Shown here: positions 1-5,204 of the stretch, piece after piece | Numbering within the stretch: the stretch's first letter is position 1 | Layout of the letters: each line of letters begins with the position of its first letter | NCBI GenBank assembly: GCA_965657825.1 | Contig: CBFHQG010000130.1 | Location: forward strand, 1-5,204 | Length of the DNA stretch: 5,204 bases | From: M55B157 sp965657825 | Lineage (GTDB): Bacteria; Actinomycetota; Actinomycetes; S36-B12 | Direction: 5' to 3' | Notes under the pieces: model-generated | Seen by the model: the letters and a program-made list of their open reading frames with translations, nothing else | Databases searched by the model: none | Told to the model about the DNA's origin: nothing | Program-made: the position numbers and the translations under genes

Positions 1-1130
1 ATGCTGCGGTCCATCGAGGCGCCCACCAGCTTGCCGAGGAGGCCACGGAGGCCTACGAGGGTGCTCGCGCCCGTATCGCATCCTTCGTCGGTGCAGCGCC
101 CGAGCAGATCGTCTTCACCCGTAATGCGACCGAGGGCTTGAATCTCATCGCCTATGCGTTCTCCAATTCCACCGCCATCGCTGGTCAGGGTGGCTCCCTC
201 CCCGAGGGAGCGGAGCGGTTCGTCCTGGCACCCGGTGACGAGATCGTGGTGACCGAGATGGAGCATCACGCGAATCTCGTCCCGTGGCAGGAAGTGTGCG
301 CCAAGACGGGGGCGGTATTGCGCTGGATACCGATCACCGACGAGGGGCGTTTGGATGTCGGGGCGTTGTCCGATGTGATCGGTCCCCGCACGCGCGTCGT
401 CGCGTTCACGCACCAGTCGAACCTGCTCGGCACGATCAACGACGTCGCGATCGTGTCTCAGGCGGCTCGGGCGGTGGGTGCCCTCGTGGCGCTCGATGCG
501 TGTCAGTCCGTACCCCACCAGCCCGTCGATGTCACCACGCTCAACATCGATGCCATGGCGTGGAGTGGCCACAAGATGCTGGGACCGACCGGAATCGGGT
601 GCCTGTGGATCAAGCCTGAGGTGGCCGATGCGATGCCCCCATTCATCACCGGTGGTTCGATGATCGAAGAGGTCACGATGGCCTCGTCCACCTATGCTGC
701 GCCCCCGACCCGTTTCGAGGCTGGCGTGCCGATGGTGGCCCAGGCGGTCGGGCTTGCTGCTGCCTGCGACTACCTCGACGCACTCGGCATGTCTCGTATT
801 GCCGAGCACGAACACCGCCTGACCGAGGACCTGCTCGTCGGTCTCACCGGACAGTCCGGGCTGCGGGTGATCGGTCCGACCGAAGCGGTCAATAGAGGCA
901 GTGCTGTGTCCTTCGTCGTCGACGGTATCCACCCTCACGACCTCGGTCAGGTACTTGATGATCGCGGCATCGCCGTTCGGGTCGGTCACCATTGCGCGTG
1001 GCCTACGTGTCGCCGGATGGGAGTACCGGCAACGACTCGGGTCTCGCCTTACCTCTACAACGACAGCGCGGACATCGCCGCCTTCTTCGAGGCCCTCGAC
1101 GACAGTCGTCGCTTCTTCGGAGCCCTGTGA
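1..1130 (+). CDS. sufS: SufS cysteine desulfurase, 5' end missing
   Basis: SufS is a pyridoxal-phosphate enzyme (class V aminotransferase fold) that removes sulfur from L-cysteine, releasing alanine and holding the sulfur as a cysteine persulfide for Fe-S cluster assembly. The reading frame is open from base 3 (AAVHRGAHQLAEEAT...) to a TGA at 1128-1130, giving 375 visible residues. SufS proteins are usually a little over 400, so roughly the first 40 are off the window. Visible motifs are the EHHANLVPW segment (codons 261-287), whose histidines lie at the PLP ring; ALDACQSVPH with the PLP-binding Asp; SGHK, with the Schiff-base Lys at 573-575; and RVGHHCAWP, with the catalytic Cys at 993-995. 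All key residues in the visible part are intact. It is followed 19 bases later by sufU, its sulfur acceptor, which supports SufS over other NifS-like desulfurases. Confidence 0.95.
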   Translation, partial: AAVHRGAHQLAEEATEAYEGARARIASFVGAAPEQIVFTRNATEGLNLIAYAFSNSTAIAGQGGSLPEGAERFVLAPGDEIVVTEMEHHANLVPWQEVCAKTGAVLRWIPITDEGRLDVGALSDVIGPRTRVVAFTHQSNLLGTINDVAIVSQAARAVGALVALDACQSVPHQPVDVTTLNIDAMAWSGHKMLGPTGIGCLWIKPEVADAMPPFITGGSMIEEVTMASSTYAAPPTRFEAGVPMVAQAVGLAAACDYLDALGMSRIAEHEHRLTEDLLVGLTGQSGLRVIGPTEAVNRGSAVSFVVDGIHPHDLGQVLDDRGIAVRVGHHCAWPTCRRMGVPATTRVSPYLYNDSADIAAFFEALDDSRRFFGAL

Positions 1131-1135
1131 TGGCC

Positions 1136-1142
1136 AGGGGGG
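1136..1142 (+). promoter_or_regulatory. Ribosome binding site of sufU
   Basis: AGGGGGG lies 7 bases before the ATG at 1150. It fixes the sufU start there, although the same frame stays open back to about 901 inside sufS. Confidence 0.7.
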
Positions 1143-1149
1143 TCCGTTG

Positions 1150-1647
1150 ATGGATGTCGATGCGCTGTACCAGGAGATCATCCTCGATCACTACCGGAAC
1201 CCGGTCGGCAAAGGACTTCGGGAGCCGTTCGACGCTCAAGTCCACCATGTCAATCCCACCTGCGGTGACGAGATCGACCTCCGGGTGACCCTCACCACCG
1301 ATGACCAGGGCCGCACGATCGTGGAGGATGTGTCCTATGACGGTCAGGGTTGCTCTATCTCGCAGGCCTCGGCCAGTGTCCTGCATGAGCTCGTCGTAGG
1401 ACGCCCGTTGACCGAGGCGTTGTCCGTCGAGTCCTCCTTTCATCAGATGGTTTCCTCCCGCGGCCAGATAGTCCCGGACGAGGACGTGCTCGGAGATGCG
1501 TCGGCCTTCGCCGGGGTGTCGAAGTATCCGGCCCGCGTGAAGTGCGCTTTGCTGTCGTGGATGGCCTTCAAGGACGCGATCTTGCAAGCGGGGGCATTGC
1601 CCGATGCGCCGAGTGATCCCGCCACTGACACCACACAGGAGGTCTAA
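1150..1647 (+). CDS. sufU: SufU, zinc-dependent sulfurtransferase partner of SufS
   Basis: The product has 165 residues and is related to the IscU scaffold family. In Gram-positive bacteria SufU takes the persulfide sulfur from SufS and passes it towards the SufBCD scaffold; its bound zinc is exchanged during docking. The ligand set is complete: Cys38 and Asp40 in NPTCGDEIDL, Cys68 in GQGCSISQAS, and Cys132 in ARVKCALLSW. The stretch between the second and third cysteines (about residues 84-124) is longer than in IscU, which is a SufU hallmark. The N-terminal YQEIILDHYRNP motif is also typical. The start at 1150 has a good ribosome binding site, and the protein begins exactly where family members do. 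The last 15 or so residues are a Pro/Asp/Thr-rich tail with no recognisable motif. The gene sits 19 bases after sufS and 3 bases before sufT, in the same operon. Confidence 0.95.
   Translation: MDVDALYQEIILDHYRNPVGKGLREPFDAQVHHVNPTCGDEIDLRVTLTTDDQGRTIVEDVSYDGQGCSISQASASVLHELVVGRPLTEALSVESSFHQMVSSRGQIVPDEDVLGDASAFAGVSKYPARVKCALLSWMAFKDAILQAGALPDAPSDPATDTTQEV
1637..1642 (+). promoter_or_regulatory. Ribosome binding site of sufT inside the sufU 3' end
   Basis: A perfect AGGAGG lies 8 bases before the sufT ATG and within the last codons of sufU, so translation of the two genes is probably linked. Confidence 0.8.
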
Positions 1648-1650
1648 ACG

Positions 1651-1974
1651 ATGACCGAACCGACCCTCCGGACTGAGGATGACCTCATTGAGGCGATGAA
1701 AGATGTCGTCGACCCCGAGTTGGGCATCAATGTGGTCGACCTCGGACTGGTCTACGGAATCCACGTGGATGAGTCCAACCACGCCACGATCGACATGACC
1801 CTGACGTCTGCGGCGTGCCCCTTGACCGATGTGATCGAGGATCAGACGCGGGCCGCAATGGAGGGTCTGGTGGATCAGTTCGCGATCAACTGGGTGTGGA
1901 TGCCTCCCTGGGGTCCAGACAAGATCACCGATGACGGGCGCGAGATGCTGCGCGCCCTCGGCTTCAACGTCTGA
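1651..1974 (+). CDS. sufT: SufT-like MIP18/DUF59 iron-sulfur maturation factor
   Basis: This 107-residue, single-domain cytosolic protein belongs to the MIP18 (DUF59) family, whose members help mature or deliver Fe-S clusters. Family marks are the N-terminal DVVDPELGINVVDLGLVY segment (residues 18-35), the TSAACPLTDVIEDQ segment with the conserved Cys56, and the C-terminal NWVWMPPWGPDKIT segment ending in LRALGFNV. The length fits the family, and no fusion or truncation is seen. It starts 3 bases after the sufU stop, with AGGAGG 8 bases upstream. Position at the end of a suf operon is the usual place for this gene in actinomycetes (in Mycobacterium tuberculosis, Rv1466 follows the sufS and sufU homologues). 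The precise biochemical role of stand-alone bacterial SufT proteins is less settled than that of SufS and SufU. The family assignment itself is firm. Confidence 0.93.
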   Translation: MTEPTLRTEDDLIEAMKDVVDPELGINVVDLGLVYGIHVDESNHATIDMTLTSAACPLTDVIEDQTRAAMEGLVDQFAINWVWMPPWGPDKITDDGREMLRALGFNV

Positions 1975-1992
1975 ACACCCCCACCGTCTCCA

Positions 1993-2055
1993 CGTCTGAG
2001 TCACAGTTGTGGTCGTTAACCGACGCAGTTAGCGACCACAACCGTTACTCAGACG
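1993..2055 (+). terminator. Large imperfect hairpin between sufT and the ABC-F gene; possible terminator or attenuator
   Basis: Two 28-nt arms (1993-2020 and 2028-2055) flank a 7-nt loop, CGACGCA. Twenty-five of 28 positions are Watson-Crick pairs. There is one U-G wobble (2016/2032) and there are two mismatches (2002/2046 and 2005/2043). The outer 9 bp are perfect, as are 10 consecutive pairs from 2006 to 2015. The hairpin begins 18 bases after the sufT stop and ends 24 bases before the ABC-F start. No T-run follows it (the next bases are GCGTGTAGGG), so it is not a classical intrinsic terminator, though actinomycete terminators often lack the U-tail. It could instead be a dispersed palindromic repeat, a protein-binding palindrome, or a leader structure of the ABC-F mRNA. 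The structure is directly visible; its function is inferred. Confidence 0.55.
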
Positions 2056-2079
2056 GCGTGTAGGGCATGCTGTCGGCTC

Positions 2080-3678
2080 GTGATCAGCGCACAGGGCCTC
2101 GAATTGCGAGCAGGGGCACGGCTGCTGTTGGAGGACGCGAACCTGCGCGTAGGACCGGGGGACAGAATCGGCCTGGTGGGGCGCAACGGAGCGGGCAAGA
2201 CGACGTTGACACGGGTCCTGGCCGGGGAAGCGATACCGGCTGCGGGCACGGTGACCCGCCGGGGAACTGTCGGATATCTGCCGCAGGACCCCCGTGCGGC
2301 AGATCCACAGGTCATCGCACGAGACCGCATCCTGGATGCACGTGATCTGTCAGCCTCATTGCGCCGGATGGAGCGAGCCAGCCACCAGATGGGTGAGGAT
2401 GAGGAGATCACCCGAGAGCGGGCGATGCGCTCTTACGATCGAGCGCTGGTGGAGTTCGAATCGCGTGGTGGATACGCCGCGGAGTCCGAGGCCGCCACGA
2501 TCGCAGCGAGTCTCGGTCTTCCGCCCCGGGTGCTCGAGCAACCGCTCGGGACACTCTCAGGTGGGCAACGACGACGCATCGAGCTGGCTCGCATCCTTTT
2601 CGGCGGCTACGACGTTCTGCTTCTCGACGAGCCGACCAATCACCTCGACGCCGACTCCATCGGATGGCTGCGTAGGTTCCTCATGGTCTATCCCGGAGGC
2701 TTCGTCGTGATCAGTCACGACACCGAGCTCCTGGAGTCCACCATCACCTCGGTGGTGCATCTGGATGCCACTCGCACCTGCCTGGACCACTACTCCATGG
2801 GGTGGCGGGCCTATCTCGCCCAACGTGAGACTGATGAACGCCGTCGACGCCGTGAACGAGCCAACGCTGAGAAGCAGGCCAGTGCCCTTCGAGATCAGGC
2901 TGAACGCATGCGCGCCAAGGCCACCAAAGCCCGGGCCGCCCAATCCATGCTCAAACGCGCCGATCGACTCGAATCCGGGCTGGAGGAGCAGCGACAGGCG
3001 GATCGCGTCGCTCGACTGCGATTCCCCGAACCTGTCGCGTGCGGACGCACACCCGTGCATGCACGCGGATTGTCGAGGTCGTATGGATCCCTGGAGGTGT
3101 TCACCGACGTCGATCTCGCCGTCGATCGTGGATCCCGGGTGGTGATCCTGGGCCTCAATGGTGCCGGCAAGACGACCCTGCTTCGGATCCTCGCCGGCGT
3201 CGACCAGCCGGACACCGGCCGCATCGAGTGGGGAACGGGCGCTCGGGTGGGGTATTACGCGCAGGAGCACGAGACGCTGGATCCAGCCCGCAGCGTTCTG
3301 GAGAACATGGTGTCCAGCGCGCCCCATCTGAGTGCGACTGAGGCGCGCTCGGTACTCGGGTCGTTCCTGTTCTCCGGCGATGACGTGGACAAGCCGGCCG
3401 GTGTTCTCTCCGGTGGTGAGAAGACCCGACTCGCCCTGGCAACCCTGGTGGTATCGGGGGCCAATGTGCTCCTCTTGGACGAACCGACCAATAACCTCGA
3501 CCCAGCCAGCCGTGAGGAGATCCTCGCGGCTCTGGGTGCCTATCGCGGTGCCGTCGTGCTGGTCACCCACGACGAGGGGGCTGTACGAGCGTTGGATCCT
3601 GAGCGCGTGGTCATCCTGCCCGAGGGTGATGAGGATCTGTGGAATGACGATTACGCCGAACTCATCGCCCTGGCCTGA
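2080..3678 (+). CDS. ABC-F family ATPase (ribosome-associated, non-transport)
   Basis: The 532-residue protein has two ATP-binding cassettes and no membrane segment, the pattern of ABC-F proteins, which bind the ribosomal E site to aid translation or displace antibiotics. Cassette 1 has Walker A GRNGAGKT (34-41), signature LSGGQ (159-163), Walker B ending DE (183-184) within DEPTNHLD, and switch His213. Cassette 2 has GLNGAGKT (358-365), LSGGE (443-447), DE (467-468) within DEPTNNLD, and His497. Both catalytic Glu residues are present, so both sites should hydrolyse ATP. The linker (about 235-315) is long and strongly basic/acidic, including RETDERRRRRER and an Ala/Lys/Arg-rich helix, as expected for the interdomain rod that reaches towards the peptidyl-transferase centre. 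The GTG start gives the family-typical N terminus (ISAQGLELRAGARLLL). No in-frame ATG exists nearby, and the only SD-like sequence (AGGG at 2062) is too far away. It resembles actinobacterial ABC-Fs often labelled macrolide-resistance-like, but actual resistance cannot be inferred. Confidence 0.93.
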   Translation: MISAQGLELRAGARLLLEDANLRVGPGDRIGLVGRNGAGKTTLTRVLAGEAIPAAGTVTRRGTVGYLPQDPRAADPQVIARDRILDARDLSASLRRMERASHQMGEDEEITRERAMRSYDRALVEFESRGGYAAESEAATIAASLGLPPRVLEQPLGTLSGGQRRRIELARILFGGYDVLLLDEPTNHLDADSIGWLRRFLMVYPGGFVVISHDTELLESTITSVVHLDATRTCLDHYSMGWRAYLAQRETDERRRRRERANAEKQASALRDQAERMRAKATKARAAQSMLKRADRLESGLEEQRQADRVARLRFPEPVACGRTPVHARGLSRSYGSLEVFTDVDLAVDRGSRVVILGLNGAGKTTLLRILAGVDQPDTGRIEWGTGARVGYYAQEHETLDPARSVLENMVSSAPHLSATEARSVLGSFLFSGDDVDKPAGVLSGGEKTRLALATLVVSGANVLLLDEPTNNLDPASREEILAALGAYRGAVVLVTHDEGAVRALDPERVVILPEGDEDLWNDDYAELIALA

Positions 3679-3721
3679 CCCCACCTCGCGGTCCATCGGG
3701 GAGACGGTCCAAACTGGTCGC

Positions 3722-4525
3722 ATGACCGCCGATGCAGCGACCGACACAGCGCTGGTGAGCCAGGATGAGGCCATCAGGGTGACCCGCGAGGGTGGACGCA
3801 TCGATATCCGGCTCGCCAGGCCTGACGTGCGCAATGCGCAGACCCCGGCCATGTGGCGTGCGCTGGCTGACCTCGGGGAACAGATCGACCACCTCACGCC
3901 GGCCCCGACAGCAGTAGTCGTCGCTGGTGAGGGAGCGAGCTTCTCGGCCGGACTCGATCGCCGCATGTTCACTCCCGAGGGGATACCGGGGGAGCCGACC
4001 TTCGTCGACCTCTCCGGGAAGGGCGATGACAGCCTCGACACCTTCATCGTCCAGGCTCAAGCAGCATTCAGCTGGTGGCGGAGGGTCGACCCGATCACGA
4101 TCGCAGTGGTCCACGGGCATGCCATCGGTGCCGGATTCCAGTTGGCTCTCGCCTGCGATCTGGTGATCGCGCATCCCGATGCGATCTTCGCGATGCGGGA
4201 AACCTCGTGGGGACTGGTGCCCGACCTCGGAGGCACCCTGCCGCTGGTTCGGGGAGCCGGATACGGACCTGCCCTCGAGGCATGCGCCACCGGCCGGGAC
4301 ATCACCGCCGAGGAGTTGCACCACTGGGGTCTCGCGCTGAAGCCGATCGAGGATCCGGCAGGTTCGGCAACCGAGCTAGTCGAGCGCCTTGCTGCGACAC
4401 CTCCGGGAGCTGTGTCGGCGCTGAAGCACCTCCTGGGGAATATCGATGATCGTGACGACCAGTTCCAACGTGAACGCGTCGCCCAGCGCGATCGTCTGCG
4501 GGCCATGGCCCGACTCCTCGGATGA
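3722..4525 (+). CDS. Enoyl-CoA hydratase/isomerase (crotonase) family protein
   Basis: The protein has 267 residues, the usual length for a single-domain crotonase. These enzymes bind acyl-CoA thioesters and stabilise an enolate in an oxyanion hole. The N-terminal RPDVRNAQTP segment (33-42), the first oxyanion-hole motif ASFSAGLD (72-79), and the second, HGHAIGAGFQLALACDL (131-147), are all clear. Of the two hydratase glutamates, the second is present (Glu160 in FAMRETSWG), but the position of the first is Gln140 (GAGFQ instead of the usual GxxCE). Asp168 follows in VPDLGGT. Simple water addition to enoyl-CoA is therefore uncertain, and an isomerase or other crotonase reaction is possible. 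The ATG at 3722 is chosen because the family N terminus starts shortly after it. There is no good ribosome binding site (GGGGAG at 3698-3703 is 18 bases away), and GTG at 3755 is an alternative start. The gene begins 43 bases after the ABC-F stop, and its stop overlaps the next gene. Confidence 0.88.
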   Translation: MTADAATDTALVSQDEAIRVTREGGRIDIRLARPDVRNAQTPAMWRALADLGEQIDHLTPAPTAVVVAGEGASFSAGLDRRMFTPEGIPGEPTFVDLSGKGDDSLDTFIVQAQAAFSWWRRVDPITIAVVHGHAIGAGFQLALACDLVIAHPDAIFAMRETSWGLVPDLGGTLPLVRGAGYGPALEACATGRDITAEELHHWGLALKPIEDPAGSATELVERLAATPPGAVSALKHLLGNIDDRDDQFQRERVAQRDRLRAMARLLG

Positions 4526-5204
4526 CGATGCCCGGGCCCTGGGCGGCCTATCGTGCGGTCACCCAGGATCGAAGCCAGGTCAAACCTGTCGGACAGGGAG
4601 TCGTTCGCCGGGTCCTGGCCTATGCACGCCCCTACCGAGGGCTGGTCATCGCATTCCTCATCACGCTGATCGCCACATCGATCCTGACCGTCGCTCAACC
4701 ACTGGTCTTCCGAGTCATCGTCGACGATGGCATCACGGTGGGCGATGCGGGTCTCGTTACCTGGCTGGCGATCCTCATCGCCGTGCTGGCCATCGTCGAT
4801 GCCGGAGTGGGGATCATCAGTCGGTGGTACTCAGCTCGAATCGGCGAGGGACTCATCTTCGATCTGCGTACCCAGGTCTACGCGCACGTGCAGCGTCAGT
4901 CGATCGCATTCTTCACCCGTGCGCAGACTGGAGCTCTTGTCTCCCGTTTGAACAGCGACGTGATGGGAGCCCAGCAGGCTTTCACCTCGACCCTGGGTGG
5001 CGTCGTCGGCAATCTCATTACGACGGTCATCGTCCTCGTGACCATGCTGTTGCTGTCGTGGCAGGTCACAGTCCTTGCGCTCCTCCTGGTACCGCTGTTC
5101 CTCCTACCGGCACGCTGGATGGGGCGTCGACTGCAACTGCTGACCCGCCAGCAGATGCAGGACAACGCGCGGATGAACGCGCAGATGACCGAGCGCTTCA
5201 ATGT
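4522..5204 (+). CDS. ABC exporter, transmembrane domain (3' end missing)
   Basis: The frame is open from ATG 4522 to the window edge, giving 227 residues of a type-1 ABC exporter membrane domain. Hydrophobic helices are visible at about residues 40-63, 78-100, 157-179 and 181-200, consistent with the first four of the usual six. Family motifs are QPLVFRVIVDDGI (59-71) after helix 1, the FDLRTQVYAHVQRQSIAFF coupling region (113-131), and TGALVSRLNSDV (136-147), a conserved cytoplasmic-loop motif of exporters. The ATP-binding domain is expected past the window end, either on the same chain (half-transporter of about 600 residues) or, less likely, encoded separately. The start codon overlaps the crotonase stop in an ATGA, which implies translational coupling. 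A second ATG at 4528 is a possible alternative start. The substrate cannot be told from this part. Heterodimeric exporters often have a second gene next door. Confidence 0.9.
   Translation, partial: MTMPGPWAAYRAVTQDRSQVKPVGQGVVRRVLAYARPYRGLVIAFLITLIATSILTVAQPLVFRVIVDDGITVGDAGLVTWLAILIAVLAIVDAGVGIISRWYSARIGEGLIFDLRTQVYAHVQRQSIAFFTRAQTGALVSRLNSDVMGAQQAFTSTLGGVVGNLITTVIVLVTMLLLSWQVTVLALLLVPLFLLPARWMGRRLQLLTRQQMQDNARMNAQMTERFN

Noticed and set aside
138..140. TTG as a possible sufS start
   Set aside because: The frame remains open upstream and encodes conserved SufS sequence (VHRGAHQLAEEAT...), so this is an internal Leu codon of a gene cut by the window edge.
901..1149. In-frame upstream extension of sufU into sufS
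   Set aside because: The extra residues are low-complexity Ser/Thr/Arg shadow of sufS. The family N terminus and a good ribosome binding site both point to 1150.
1003..2004. 333-codon minus-strand open frame opposite sufU and sufT
   Set aside because: The product is Arg/His/Gly-rich with no family resemblance, and it runs antisense to two well-supported genes.
2067..2345. 92-codon frame starting with ATG just before the ABC-F GTG
   Set aside because: It lies almost wholly inside the ABC-F gene in another frame, gives Arg/Gly-rich low-complexity sequence, and has no well-spaced ribosome binding site.
3689..3711. Two copies of CGGTCCA 16 bases apart in the 43-bp gap before the crotonase gene
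   Set aside because: A 7-base direct repeat in GC-rich DNA is too short to call an operator without conservation data.
3332..3721. Upstream extension of the crotonase frame into the ABC-F gene
   Set aside because: The translation is a shadow of ABC-F cassette 2. The crotonase similarity begins only after the ATG at 3722.
2557..4047. 496-codon open frame on the minus strand opposite the ABC-F gene and the start of the crotonase gene
   Set aside because: Its translation has no recognisable domain and looks like a high-GC antisense shadow. The + strand frame carries complete ABC-F motifs.

Overview
The window is high-GC DNA with densely packed genes, all on the + strand, and strong G/C third-position bias. 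It comes from an actinomycete (Actinomycetota). The main evidence is the sufS-sufU-sufT order: SufU is a zinc-type partner of SufS found in Gram-positives, followed by a short MIP18/DUF59 protein. The ABC-F and crotonase sequences are also of actinobacterial type. A member of the Propionibacteriales is possible, but that is a guess from overall flavour and GC level, not something the sequence proves.

Layout. (1) Positions 1-1974 hold the 3' end of a SUF iron-sulfur cluster assembly operon: sufS (5' end missing), sufU and sufT, separated by only 19 and 3 bases. The scaffold genes (sufB, sufD, sufC) would be expected upstream, outside the window. (2) Positions 1975-2079 are the only real intergenic region. 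It is almost filled by a 63-bp imperfect palindrome with two 28-nt arms and a 7-nt loop. (3) Positions 2080-3678 encode a 532-residue ABC-F protein: two complete ATPase cassettes, no membrane segments, and a long charged linker. (4) Positions 3722-4525 encode a crotonase-fold protein that lacks one of the two classical hydratase glutamates. (5) From 4522 to the window end, overlapping the crotonase stop by ATGA, is the N-terminal membrane domain of an ABC exporter, cut off by the window end.

How the genes work together. SufS takes sulfur from cysteine as a persulfide, SufU accepts it through its zinc-site cysteines, and the SufBCD scaffold (off-window) receives it. SufT acts as an accessory maturation factor. 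The ABC-F protein would act on ribosomes, not in transport. The crotonase and the exporter are probably translationally coupled, but no shared pathway can be read from the sequence. Each gene belongs to a well-known family, and I found no clear undescribed system. The palindrome between sufT and the ABC-F gene, and the active site of the crotonase, are the parts most worth a second look.
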